From contig NZ_CP179868.1 in assembly GCF_051379705.1 (NCBI RefSeq), positions 434,001 to 498,000 of the forward strand: a stretch of DNA of 64,000 nt. The letters run 5' to 3'. The translations under genes and the position numbers were made by a program. The DNA is from Ekhidna sp051379705. GTDB lineage: Bacteria > Bacteroidota > Bacteroidia > Cytophagales > Cyclobacteriaceae. Positions 53,086 to 62,192 of this stretch are shown here, piece after piece. How positions within the stretch are numbered: position 1 is the stretch's first letter; each line of letters begins with the position of its first letter. The notes beneath the pieces were generated by a model. The model had not been told where the DNA came from, searched no databases, and was given only the letters and a program-made list of their open reading frames with translations.

Positions 53086-53093
53086 CAAAAGAA
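53086..53093 (-). promoter_or_regulatory. -7-like element of the PLDc_N-like gene
   Basis: Minus-strand TTCTTTTG, one mismatch to TAnnTTTG; last G 58.5 bp from the centre of the box at 53138-53151. Confidence 0.4.
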
Positions 53094-53137
53094 ACACGAT
53101 TAGTCGATTTCTTCCATGATATTACTTAGTCAGAAGA

Positions 53138-53151
53138 GTGATTAACATCAC
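53138..53151. promoter_or_regulatory. Crp/FNR-type palindrome between the PLDc_N-like and receiver-Crp genes
   Basis: GTGATTAACATCAC, a palindrome apart from the central bases. It lies 39-52 bp before the receiver-Crp start codon, so that gene may control itself. Confidence 0.6.
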
Positions 53152-53189
53152 ATGATTTTACTAATTTGGCATTCGAAAAATTCACCAAT

Positions 53190-54236
53190 ATGAGTCAGCA
53201 ACATATTCTTGTCATTGAAGATCAACAGGATGTAAGAGAAAACATTGTTGAACTATTAGAACTGTCCAACTATAAGGTCACTTCCGCACCTAATGGTAAA
53301 GAAGGTGTGAAAATGGCCTTAGATTCCCCTCCCAATTTGATCTTATGCGATATCATGATGCCAGAAATGGATGGCTATGAGGTGTTATATCTTCTATCAA
53401 AAAATCCATCAACTGCCTCTTTACCCTTTATATTCCTGACAGCAAAAGCAGAGAAATCAGACTTTAGAAAAGGAATGAATATGGGCGCAGATGACTACAT
53501 CACAAAGCCATATGAGGAAATGGAACTTTTGGGAGCCATTGAAAGGCGTCTTACAAAATATGGTGAGTTAAGTCAAATATCTGACGTAGACGACCTGGTA
53601 ACACACGCTACCAGGTACAAAAATATTGATGAGCTAGACAAAGAACGCAAGTCTCAAACCTTCAAGAAAAAGGATATCATATATCGAGAAGGTGACTTAG
53701 GCTCATTTGTCTATAAAATCAAAAAAGGTAAAGTAAAAACCTATCGCATAAATGAAGATGGCAAAGAATTCATTTATGATATCAAAAAAGAAGGTGATTT
53801 TCTGGGTGAAAGAGCCACTATTCAAGAGTCTGCCCGCACCGAATTTGCCGAAGCAATGGAAGAAACAGAGTTATTGCTAATCCCTAAAAATGATTTTCAT
53901 GAGCTTATCTTTAAAAACAGAGAAGTATCAGGTCAATTCATAAAAATGCTGTCAAATAACTTATCTCAACGGGAGCATGAACTTATGGAAATGGCTTACA
54001 ATACTGTGAGAAAACGTACAGCAGATTCACTTTACAAGCTATATGAAACTTACAACGGCGCTGATAAATCAGTAACAGTGGATATTTCCAGAGCAGACCT
54101 TGCAGGGATGGTCGGGACTGCCACCGAATCTGTTATCAGGATTCTATCAGAGTTTAAAAAGGACAAGTGGATTGAAATCAATGGGAGTGCCATCTCCATA
54201 CTGGAACCTGAAAAAATAAAAGAAGTCAGGTTCTGA
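53190..54236 (+). CDS. Response regulator fused to a Crp-type DNA-binding protein
   Basis: 348 aa from the ATG at 53190 (upstream TTG rejected). Receiver domain 1-122 with D54 in CDIMMPEMDG, T84 and K106. A cyclic-nucleotide-binding-like domain spans about 155-265 and a Crp-type winged helix about 270-340; the recognition helix reads GTATESVIRIL, with E313 and R317 at the positions that contact the TGA/TCA core in Crp and FNR. It has one Cys only (C53), so it cannot hold an FNR-type Fe-S cluster. It probably takes phosphate from a histidine kinase and binds the boxes described here. It is the only Crp-family gene in the window. Confidence 0.92.
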   Translation: MSQQHILVIEDQQDVRENIVELLELSNYKVTSAPNGKEGVKMALDSPPNLILCDIMMPEMDGYEVLYLLSKNPSTASLPFIFLTAKAEKSDFRKGMNMGADDYITKPYEEMELLGAIERRLTKYGELSQISDVDDLVTHATRYKNIDELDKERKSQTFKKKDIIYREGDLGSFVYKIKKGKVKTYRINEDGKEFIYDIKKEGDFLGERATIQESARTEFAEAMEETELLLIPKNDFHELIFKNREVSGQFIKMLSNNLSQREHELMEMAYNTVRKRTADSLYKLYETYNGADKSVTVDISRADLAGMVGTATESVIRILSEFKKDKWIEINGSAISILEPEKIKEVRF

Positions 54237-54308
54237 CCGCAAATTATAGATCCAAAAAGCTTCCTATTGACGTAGATAATACTGTACGATATGTATTTCA
54301 TCGAAATT

Positions 54309-54322
54309 TTATCAATTGATAA
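54309..54322. promoter_or_regulatory. Perfect 14-bp palindrome in the promoter region of the giant protein gene
   Basis: TTATCAATTGATAA. It is not of the TGAY-N4-RTCA type and no spacing link to a -7 element was found. Regulatory role unknown. Confidence 0.25.
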
Positions 54323-54427
54323 TATCTATCGTGATATATTCGCAGATATAATTAATTAGAGATAAAGTATAGTTATACCAATTATTAACTGTCTTTGCTC
54401 TTTTGGATTACCATCAGAAACCGCATT

Positions 54428-57400
54428 ATGAGAAACCTAATTCGCTGCGCCACCTTGCTGGGGGTGTTTTTCTATGGCCAAAGTGCCATTTCACAAGACA
54501 ATTGTGCCGCAAGAGCCAATTTTGACTGGGATGACCACACCGGAACACCCACAGGCAGTACCTACGGAGACCAAACAGTTGATTTCACCTTTAGTGTGTC
54601 CGGCTCAGGGGGAATTACCTTTAATGACACTTATAGCGGCAACCTCATTCCAACTGATGATGCTGAAACTAACACCTTATGGGGCATTCAGCAAGATGAC
54701 AATGAGACTAACACCTATACGATCGATTTCAACGGTGACTTGCTCTACGATTTTTGCTTTGATTTACTAGACGTTGATACAGGAGAAGGAAGTGTAGATT
54801 TCGTGACTGTAAACGCATATGATGCATCCAATACACTTATCACCTTAACCGTAGGAGACCTTTCCAATCAGGGTGCTGATGTTCAATACAATGGAGCGAA
54901 TGTTTTTGAGGGTACTGATACATCGCCATTTACATTTGCCGGGTTTGCCTTCCCAAGTGCAAATGTTACCATATGCTTTCCATCACCTATTCAACGCATA
55001 GAAATCGTCTACGACAGTAACGACGGAGCTACCAATCAATATTTTGGCATTAGTGATTTTGATTACTGCTCCCAAGACTTTGATGATGATGGAACAAAAG
55101 ACATTAATGAGACTGATTCTGATGGAGACGGGATTGCAGATGCCACTGAAGGCAACTCAGCAGGAGATGCTGATGGAGACGGCATACCCAATTTTGCAGA
55201 TACAGACTTCACCACTTTTGTAGATCTTAATGGGGATAATGTAAATGATAATCTGGATACAGATCTTGATCAAGCTCCGGATGCCTTGGACCTGGATTCA
55301 GATAATGATGGAATTCCGGACTTCACGGAAAATCTTCCACTTGATGGTGGAAACCCTGCAGACACTGATTCTGACGGAACAGATGATTATATAGATTCTG
55401 ATTCTGATGAAGACGGTGTTAGTGACCTCATTGAGGGCAATGATATTGATTTCAATGGTATCGCAGATATTGCTCTGGCAGGAACAGACGCAGATGGAGA
55501 CGGTATTGATGATAACCTAGATAATGTGAATGGAAGAGGCGCGGCAGGTAATGTCACCGGTTCAGTAGCGGCAGTGGCTGCAAATCTAGTTGATGATGAT
55601 ACAGACCCAGATTATAGAGACACCGATGATGACGGTGACGGAACACTTACAAGCGCAGAGATTCCTGATGCCAATGGTGATGGTATCCCCGACTACATTT
55701 CAGCATGCGAAGATGGATCCATTCTTGATTTTGAAGATTATGCCGTAGGCTCTACTCCGGGTCCGGTATTTACTGTAGATGCTTCAAATATTACATTCAG
55801 CTTTGTGGATGCCTCAGGCGAATCAGTCTCGTATGAAATAGATGATCAATTACACGATCCCGAGCATGGAATTTTTGTCTCACAGGACATTGCCAGTAAT
55901 ACATACTTCACTTTATTAAAAGTAAAATTCGATAGACCTTTAGAAGGTTTCTGCTTCGACCTATTGGATATTGATTTAGGCGACCACCTCGATTCAATGT
56001 CAGTCAATATTTTCAGAGATGGAGACGTAATCGTTCTCGATAGCGATAACATAATTAATGGTGCAAGTAATCAACTAAATAGCAATAATTTCATTGTAGG
56101 AACGGGCGTGTCAGGTGATGATGAATACCTGGGGAATGTTCGCTTGTGCCTGAGACAAACGGTAGACTCATTGGTCATCAATTATGGAAACTTCACAACT
56201 CCGAGTTTTCAATATATAGGACTCAATGATTTTACATGGTGCGGTATAGATCATGATTATGATGAAATTCTTGACATCAATGATCCTGATGATAATAATA
56301 ATGGAATTAGTGACATTGTAGAAGGTGGTGGCATAGACCATTCACTTGATACAGATGGAGATAAAATTCCGGATTTCATGGATGCTGATTTTGCCGGGTT
56401 TACCGATACTAATGCTGATGGAATCAACGATAATGCTGATTTGGATCTAGATGGTGTTCCGGATCACATAGACAAGGACACTGACAATGATGGAATTCCT
56501 GATGCGGTAGAAGCCAATGGTGGATTACTACCTGCAAACATGGATGAGGATGGAGCTTATCCCCCAGCCTACAGCCTTAACAATGATTCTGACAATGATG
56601 GAATTGTCGATGACGTAGACACCTCTACCGGAGGAACTGCACTCACCAATCCGAATACAGATGGTGATGCAGTCAGTGACTTTAGAGATTTAGATTCCGA
56701 TGGTGACGGTATTCCTGATCTTGTAGAAGCTGGAGGTACAGATTCTAATGGTGATGGTATGGTAGACAGCTTTGCTGATGCTACAGGAGACGGCTTTAAT
56801 GATACCTATGATCCTGATGTTTTTGGTACTACTTTGTTAAGCGGAAGCATAAACAAATTTGCACTTGATACTGATGGAGATGGTCTGGCAAACTATTTAG
56901 ATATTGATTCTGATGATGATGGCATCACTGATGATGTAGAAGCTCAAACTATTGCCGGATTCATAGCGCCAACAGGCACAGATACTGACGGTGATGGTTG
57001 GGACGACAGTTATGATTCTGATAATGGAGGAACAGCAATAATCCTGCTCGATTCGGACTCAGATACTAGTGAAGATTTTATCGATACAGATTCAGACGAT
57101 GATGGAGTTCTTGACCGTGTTGAAAGTCGGGATGCAGATAGCGATGGAGTAGCTGATGAGCTTCCGTCTGGAAGTGATTCAGATAATGACGGCCTTGATG
57201 ATAGTTTCGATACGGATAATGGAGGCTCATCTCCTGCTACTCCCGATACTGATGCTGATGGAGGTGTAGACTTTAGAGATATTGACGATGATGGAGATGG
57301 TGTGGCAACCATAAACGAGGATTATAATACCAACGGCAACTACGCTGATGATTTCACACAAGGCGGCTCTCCTACTCCTGATTATTTGTTTTTTACAAAT

Positions 57401-60400
57401 GATCCTGATGGAGATGGCTTGGATAACGCCATCGATTTTGATGACAATAATGACGGTATACTTGATGCTGATGTAGCTACGTGTTCAATCGTAAATGGAA
57501 ACGGTATGACTGCAACTGAAACCGGTGGAGTTACGAATGCTACTAACGCTCAGGGAGTTGCAGATGATGCCTATGCCACTGTTGGAAATGGTGATGTTCT
57601 TACTGTACAACTCGACGATGTGGTACCAAACGGACTCACAATAACCTTGAGAATGGCGAGGAACGAGGGTGGCGGAGCTAACTCTACCTTACGTGTAGAG
57701 CAGTCGAATGATGATGTTTCTTATGTAAATGCCATCGATTATAATTTTTCATCTAATGTGCTTGCCGACTATGACTATACATTAACAGCTGATGCAGAAT
57801 ACATCAGGTTTACCAGAATTGCCCGTGGCAACCGGGTGGATGCTGTTACTTATTCCTTTCAGGACTGCATAGACACTGATAGTGATGGAGACGGCATTGC
57901 AGATAGGTTGGATCGGGATAGTGATGGCGATGGAATCCCTAATGCTTATGAAGCCAATGACGGAATTCTTCCTGCCAATATGGACGAGACTGGTCAATAT
58001 CCGGCTGCCTATGCAGCAGCTAACGATACAGATGGAGATGGAATTGTAAATGATTTGGACGCCGACGATGGCGGTACACCTTTGGCCAACAATGACTTTG
58101 ATGGAGATGGTCTCATAGATGCATTGGATGCAGATAGCGATGCGGATGGTATTCCAGATGCGATTGAGTCAATTGGTACCGATACCAACGCCAACGGAAT
58201 CCCGGACTCCTATACCGATACAGACGCTGATGGAAACCTTGATTATCGTGATGGAGACTCAGATAATGATGGTATACTAGACTTAAGAGAGGGACAGACC
58301 ACTTCAGGATATGTAGGAGCTCCTTCTGGAACCGATACAGATAACGATGGAATTGATGACAGTTTTGATGCAGATAATGGAGGCACTGCAATCACTGGAA
58401 ACGATCACGATACCGACGGAACACTGGACTTCCAGGATTCTGATAGTGACAATGATGGTATTTCAGACCTGATCGAAGGCAACGATAACAATGCCGATGG
58501 AGCTACTGATGCGGCACTTGCCGGTAATGATAATGACGGAGATGGTATTGATGACACATTTGACCCGGATGACGGTGGTTCGGCAGTTGTTCTTCAGAAC
58601 ACTGATGGTGACGCTGAGCCAGATTGGAGAGACAATGATGATGACGGGGATGGAACGCCAACAGCAGATGAAAATGTAGATATAAATCCTGCAAATGGAA
58701 CGCCTGATTACCTCGAGTCGAATGGCAATACGTGTGGACCAGGGAAAACAAATAACGGAACAGGCACTGGCCAAAGTGTTGCTGAGAATAACGGAGGAAC
58801 TCGAACAACTTCGGCTCTTGGAACACCCGATTATATCGGAAGTGGTGATGACAATAGCTTATTGGCATTCGTGAATGGAGCTGGGGAATTTTTCACTCTG
58901 GATTTGGCTGAAACGGTTGCAGAAGGCCTTGACCTGGCAATTGTGTTTTCAGCATTCGAAGCAAATTCTGATATCGAAGTATCTGTTTCCGTCAACAATA
59001 TAGATTTCTCAGGAGCTATCACTTATGCTGATTTAACACAGCGTCCAAATGGAGAAACTCAGAACTACACGGTTCCTGCTGGTGGTGCAAGGTTTGTCCG
59101 GTTTACTTGGGTTTCTGGTACTCCATACGTGGATGGATTAACATTCACCAGCTGTGCAGATGATTCGGATAACGATGGTGTACAAGATGATTCGGATAAT
59201 GATAGTGACAATGATGGGCTTACCGACCTGCAGGAAGGCAACGGAACCGATCCATCAGCTGATGCTGATGTAGACGGAGTTGCCAATTACCTGGATTCTG
59301 ACTTTGCTGGATATGAGGATATCAATACAGATGGAATAAATGACAACTTTGATCAAGATCTTGACGGTATTCCAAATCACCAGGACTTGGATTCGGATAA
59401 TGATGGAATTCCAGACGCAGTAGAGGCAAACGGAGGCTCACTGCCTGCAAATATGACTTCAGAAGGAACCTATTTATCCTCTTATGTGTCGGCTAACGAT
59501 ACAGATGCTGATGGTCATGCCAACGATGTGGATACAGATAATGGTGGCACAGCATTGACCAATCCGGATTCTGATAATGGTACTGGTTACGACGATGGCT
59601 TGCCTGATTTTCTTGATAGAGATTCTGATAACGACGGTATCACCGATACGGCCGAAAATAATGGCACAGATAACAACAGAGATGGAGCTTTAGATAGCTT
59701 CGTAGATACGGATGGAGATGGACTAAATGATAGCGTAGATCCGGATAATGGCGGTACTGCCCTATCCATTATCAATACGGATGGTGACGGTAATCCTGAT
59801 TATTTAGATACTGATTCTGATGGAGATAGCGCCGGCAGTCCGGGTTTAGGAGATCTTTTTGAAGGACACGACTCTAACTTTGATGGAACACCTTCGTGGG
59901 ATGATGATGGAGACCTTGTTTTAGATACAAATGAAGGAAACATTGATTTGGACGGAGATGGAATTATTGATGCATTTGATCCTAATCAGGGTGGTATTGG
60001 AGCAGCTTTGCCGAATGCAGATGGTGATGGTCTCCCGAACTTCAGAGATGATGACGATGACGATGATGGAACGCTAACAATAGCTGAAGATACCGATGCA
60101 AATGGTAACTACTTCGATGACTTTACACAAGGTCAAAGCGGTGAATTTGCTAGTGTCCCTGATTATTTATACAATGACGCTTCTCCTCTCCCAGTTGAGC
60201 TTATAAGCTTCAAGGTTGTATTGAAAAATCAGAAAGCAGAGTTGACATGGGTGACTGCTCAGGAAATCAACAATGATTACTTCAGCATTGAATACTCAAA
60301 TGATGGACTAAGTTTCTCAAGTATTGGTAATGTAGAAGGAAATGGAACTATAAGTAGTGTATCTAACTACTCATTTACGCACAACAATCCGAAGAGTGGA

Positions 60401-60727
60401 TTTAACTACTATCGCCTGAAGCAGGTTGACTATGATGGTCAATCCGAATATTCAGAGATCAAGCGAATTAGCCTTGGTGCATTTGAGGACGTGTCCATAA
60501 GTGTTTATCCAAATCCAGCTGATGAATATGCAACTCTTATTGTAAATGAAGGAATAGCCACATCTATTGAGCTACTTACACTGAGCGGCACAATCCTTCA
60601 ATCGATTCGATTTGAAGAGGGAGTGTCAAGTCATGAATTCGATATCTCCGGATTGAAAGGAGGCATGTATCTAATTCGTGTAAAAGGCCCGGACGTAAAT
60701 ACCATTAAGCGATTGATGGTGAGATAA
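54428..60727 (+). CDS. Giant T9SS-secreted protein with Asp-rich calcium-binding repeats
   Basis: 2099 aa from the ATG at 54428, with signal peptide MRNLIRCATLLGVFFYGQSA. An N-terminal beta domain (about 30-215) has a related copy near 430-610. Residues about 216-1915 are thrombospondin type 3-like repeats (DSDNDGIPD, DADGDGI, DTDSDGD) that bind calcium, mixed with further beta domains around 1020-1140 and 1435-1570. The C-terminus has the PLPVELISFK segment, a fibronectin-like region and a type A sorting domain (YPNPADEYA, LLTLSGTILQSI, LKGGMYLIRVKG). It is expected at the surface as a stiff, Ca-dependent adhesin or matrix protein. It stands alone and ends at a terminator. Confidence 0.88.
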   Translation: MRNLIRCATLLGVFFYGQSAISQDNCAARANFDWDDHTGTPTGSTYGDQTVDFTFSVSGSGGITFNDTYSGNLIPTDDAETNTLWGIQQDDNETNTYTIDFNGDLLYDFCFDLLDVDTGEGSVDFVTVNAYDASNTLITLTVGDLSNQGADVQYNGANVFEGTDTSPFTFAGFAFPSANVTICFPSPIQRIEIVYDSNDGATNQYFGISDFDYCSQDFDDDGTKDINETDSDGDGIADATEGNSAGDADGDGIPNFADTDFTTFVDLNGDNVNDNLDTDLDQAPDALDLDSDNDGIPDFTENLPLDGGNPADTDSDGTDDYIDSDSDEDGVSDLIEGNDIDFNGIADIALAGTDADGDGIDDNLDNVNGRGAAGNVTGSVAAVAANLVDDDTDPDYRDTDDDGDGTLTSAEIPDANGDGIPDYISACEDGSILDFEDYAVGSTPGPVFTVDASNITFSFVDASGESVSYEIDDQLHDPEHGIFVSQDIASNTYFTLLKVKFDRPLEGFCFDLLDIDLGDHLDSMSVNIFRDGDVIVLDSDNIINGASNQLNSNNFIVGTGVSGDDEYLGNVRLCLRQTVDSLVINYGNFTTPSFQYIGLNDFTWCGIDHDYDEILDINDPDDNNNGISDIVEGGGIDHSLDTDGDKIPDFMDADFAGFTDTNADGINDNADLDLDGVPDHIDKDTDNDGIPDAVEANGGLLPANMDEDGAYPPAYSLNNDSDNDGIVDDVDTSTGGTALTNPNTDGDAVSDFRDLDSDGDGIPDLVEAGGTDSNGDGMVDSFADATGDGFNDTYDPDVFGTTLLSGSINKFALDTDGDGLANYLDIDSDDDGITDDVEAQTIAGFIAPTGTDTDGDGWDDSYDSDNGGTAIILLDSDSDTSEDFIDTDSDDDGVLDRVESRDADSDGVADELPSGSDSDNDGLDDSFDTDNGGSSPATPDTDADGGVDFRDIDDDGDGVATINEDYNTNGNYADDFTQGGSPTPDYLFFTNDPDGDGLDNAIDFDDNNDGILDADVATCSIVNGNGMTATETGGVTNATNAQGVADDAYATVGNGDVLTVQLDDVVPNGLTITLRMARNEGGGANSTLRVEQSNDDVSYVNAIDYNFSSNVLADYDYTLTADAEYIRFTRIARGNRVDAVTYSFQDCIDTDSDGDGIADRLDRDSDGDGIPNAYEANDGILPANMDETGQYPAAYAAANDTDGDGIVNDLDADDGGTPLANNDFDGDGLIDALDADSDADGIPDAIESIGTDTNANGIPDSYTDTDADGNLDYRDGDSDNDGILDLREGQTTSGYVGAPSGTDTDNDGIDDSFDADNGGTAITGNDHDTDGTLDFQDSDSDNDGISDLIEGNDNNADGATDAALAGNDNDGDGIDDTFDPDDGGSAVVLQNTDGDAEPDWRDNDDDGDGTPTADENVDINPANGTPDYLESNGNTCGPGKTNNGTGTGQSVAENNGGTRTTSALGTPDYIGSGDDNSLLAFVNGAGEFFTLDLAETVAEGLDLAIVFSAFEANSDIEVSVSVNNIDFSGAITYADLTQRPNGETQNYTVPAGGARFVRFTWVSGTPYVDGLTFTSCADDSDNDGVQDDSDNDSDNDGLTDLQEGNGTDPSADADVDGVANYLDSDFAGYEDINTDGINDNFDQDLDGIPNHQDLDSDNDGIPDAVEANGGSLPANMTSEGTYLSSYVSANDTDADGHANDVDTDNGGTALTNPDSDNGTGYDDGLPDFLDRDSDNDGITDTAENNGTDNNRDGALDSFVDTDGDGLNDSVDPDNGGTALSIINTDGDGNPDYLDTDSDGDSAGSPGLGDLFEGHDSNFDGTPSWDDDGDLVLDTNEGNIDLDGDGIIDAFDPNQGGIGAALPNADGDGLPNFRDDDDDDDGTLTIAEDTDANGNYFDDFTQGQSGEFASVPDYLYNDASPLPVELISFKVVLKNQKAELTWVTAQEINNDYFSIEYSNDGLSFSSIGNVEGNGTISSVSNYSFTHNNPKSGFNYYRLKQVDYDGQSEYSEIKRISLGAFEDVSISVYPNPADEYATLIVNEGIATSIELLTLSGTILQSIRFEEGVSSHEFDISGLKGGMYLIRVKGPDVNTIKRLMVR

Positions 60728-60759
60728 GACTTTCTTTCCAATTAAGTATGAAGAGGGAA

Positions 60760-60791
60760 AGCCTGATGAATTTCTTCATCAGGCTTTTTTT
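60760..60791 (+). terminator. Intrinsic terminator after the giant protein gene
   Basis: AGCCTGATGAA-TTTC-TTCATCAGGCT followed by TTTTTT. Confidence 0.9.
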
Positions 60792-60814
60792 ACATGGCTT
60801 CTCGAGTCAACCAA

Positions 60815-60848
60815 TGCTTTGTGAAGTAAAGTGCTTTGTGAAGTAAAG
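60815..60848. repeat. 17-bp perfect tandem duplication
   Basis: TGCTTTGTGAAGTAAAG twice in a row, between two terminators. No function is apparent. Confidence 0.8.
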
Positions 60849-60852
60849 GCAT

Positions 60853-60883
60853 AAAAAAACCCTGACACATCTGCCAGGGTTTC
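60853..60883 (-). terminator. Intrinsic terminator of the translation-gene cluster
   Basis: On the minus strand AAACCCTG/CAGGGTTT with a short loop and a T-run, just after rplT. Confidence 0.85.
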
Positions 60884-60900
60884 ATTGAATTTCGTTGATC

Positions 60901-61242
60901 TTACTTCACAGCATCAACAACAGCTTTGAAAGCTTTAGGCTCATTCATTGCAAGGTCTGCAAGTGCCTTTCTGTTGATTTCAATTCCTTTTGCATTCAAT
61001 TTACCCATGAATACAGAGTAAGACATTCCGTGCTCTCTTGCACCAGCATTGATACGCTGGATCCAAAGTGCTCTAAATTCTCTTTTCTTAGCTTTCCTGT
61101 CACGGTAAGCATATTGCCATCCCTTTTCAACGGCATTTTTGGACACTGTCCAAACATTTTTTCTTCTACCAAAGTATCCTTTGGCGTGCTTCATCATCTT
61201 CTTACGACGAGTTCTGGCAGCTACATGATTTACTGATCTCAT
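60901..61242 (-). CDS. rplT: 50S ribosomal protein L20
   Basis: 113 aa, the full family length. RKKMMKHAKGYFGRRKNVW and ALWIQRINAGAREHGMSYS are typical. It binds 23S rRNA early in 50S assembly and, in other bacteria, represses its own operon through a leader RNA. It is last in the thrS-infC-rpmI-rplT cluster and follows a 107-bp spacer with a possible hairpin. Confidence 0.97.
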   Translation of the reverse strand: MRSVNHVAARTRRKKMMKHAKGYFGRRKNVWTVSKNAVEKGWQYAYRDRKAKKREFRALWIQRINAGAREHGMSYSVFMGKLNAKGIEINRKALADLAMNEPKAFKAVVDAVK

Positions 61243-61260
61243 TTTTGTTTTGTTTTGGCG

Positions 61261-61300
61261 ATTGGTGCGTCAACTTTTCTATTAACGTCTTTCAACCAAT
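61261..61300 (-). promoter_or_regulatory. Possible structured leader between rpmI and rplT
   Basis: In the RNA sense (minus) ATTGGT pairs with ACCAAT outside, and CGTTAA pairs with TTGACG inside (one wobble), with an asymmetrical internal loop. It lies about 20-60 nt ahead of rplT. A role in L20 autoregulation is a guess; E. coli uses a different site in the same operon. Confidence 0.3.
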
Positions 61301-61349
61301 AACCGGGTTTTAAATTTAACCACCCACTACTATGCGGGTATAAAAGAAT

Positions 61350-61544
61350 TTACAGATTCAAAAGACGTTTGATATTTGGCTCATCCGCCTTGTCCACAAC
61401 TGACATATATCGAAGATTTCGCTTCTGCTTAGTCTCCTTCTTTGTCAGAATGTGATTTTTGAATGCATGCTTTCTTTTAAGTTTTCCAGTTCCGGTAAGC
61501 TTAAATCGCTTCTTAGCACTGGAGTTTGTTTTAAGTTTCGGCAT
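61350..61544 (-). CDS. rpmI: 50S ribosomal protein L35
   Basis: 64 aa. MPKLKTNSSAKKRFKLTGTGKLKRKHAF is the standard L35 opening. It lies between infC (22-bp gap) and rplT, as in most bacteria. Confidence 0.97.
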   Translation of the reverse strand: MPKLKTNSSAKKRFKLTGTGKLKRKHAFKNHILTKKETKQKRNLRYMSVVDKADEPNIKRLLNL

Positions 61545-61566
61545 TTCTACTTTATTCTACGTTTAA

Positions 61567-62121
61567 TTATTTCTTTGCAACTTTCGGTGCCACGAACAAT
61601 ATCATTCGTTTTCCCTCCATCTTAGGAAGCTGCTCTACTTTACCATACTCCTCAAGTGCTTGCGCAAACTTCAGAAGTAGAATCTCTCCCCTGTCTTTGA
61701 AAACAATCGTCCTTCCATAGAAGTGAACGTATGCTTTCACCTTAGCTCCGTCTTTCAAAAACTTGATGGCATGATTCAATTTAAAGTTGAAGTCATGATC
61801 ATCGGTATTAGGTCCAAAGCGAATTTCCTTTATTACAGTCTTTTGCGCTTTAGCCTTAATCTCTTTTTGCTTCTTCTTTTGTTCGTACTTGAACTTAGAA
61901 TAGTCAATCACTTTGCAGACAGGCGGGTCAGCATTTGGTGAAATTTCAACCAAATCAAGATTTTGCTCTTGTGCGATTTTAATTGCCTGATCTGTCTGGT
62001 AAACATCAACCTTCACATTGTCTCCAACCACTCTTACTTTACGCGCAGTGATCTTATCATTTACCTTGTAGGGCTCTTCTTTTCTGATTCTGGAAGGGCC
62101 TCTTCTTCTTAGTTTAGCGAT
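61567..62121 (-). CDS. infC: Translation initiation factor IF-3, apparently starting at AUC
   Basis: Read from ATC at 62121 the product is 184 aa, with the conserved IF-3 N-terminal KVNDKITARKVRVVGDNVKV and the C-terminal domain (KEIRFGPNTDDHDFNFKL, EGKRMILFVAP). The conserved N-domain lies upstream of the first GTG in frame (62031, only 154 aa), so that start would cut off the N-domain. An in-frame TAA lies only 12 bases before the ATC and there is no ATG, GTG or TTG between. AAGGAG at 62126-62131 gives a Shine-Dalgarno four bases away. In E. coli infC starts at AUU, which IF-3 rejects to limit its own synthesis; the same control is likely here. Confidence 0.9.
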   Translation of the reverse strand: MAKLRRRGPSRIRKEEPYKVNDKITARKVRVVGDNVKVDVYQTDQAIKIAQEQNLDLVEISPNADPPVCKVIDYSKFKYEQKKKQKEIKAKAQKTVIKEIRFGPNTDDHDFNFKLNHAIKFLKDGAKVKAYVHFYGRTIVFKDRGEILLLKFAQALEEYGKVEQLPKMEGKRMILFVAPKVAKK

Positions 62122-62125
62122 TGTA

Positions 62126-62131
62126 CTCCTT
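62126..62131 (-). promoter_or_regulatory. Shine-Dalgarno sequence that decides the infC start
   Basis: AAGGAG, 4 bases before the ATC codon. Most genes of this window lack such a sequence, as is usual in Bacteroidetes, so its presence here supports the non-AUG start. Confidence 0.65.
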
Positions 62132-62160
62132 TATTTAAGTTGAACATTAAAACAAAACGC

Positions 62161-62176
62161 AAATATCGTGATATTT
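62161..62176. promoter_or_regulatory. Perfect inverted repeat between thrS and infC
   Basis: AAATATC-GT-GATATTT, 16 bp, in the leader of infC. Unassigned. Confidence 0.3.
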
Positions 62177-62192
62177 TACTCTTAACAAAAAC

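Noticed and set aside
54309..54322. TTATCAATTGATAA as a member of the Crp/FNR-type box set
   Set aside because: The half-sites overlap without the N4 spacer and no -7 element lies at 36.5 or 58.5 bp.
57010..59775. Ser-rich reading frames on the minus strand of the giant gene
   Set aside because: They are mirror images of Asp/Gly-rich codons on the coding strand and have no start signals.
62031..62033. GTG at 62031 as the start of infC
   Set aside because: It would remove the conserved N-terminal IF-3 segment that is encoded in frame just upstream, and no ribosome site precedes it.
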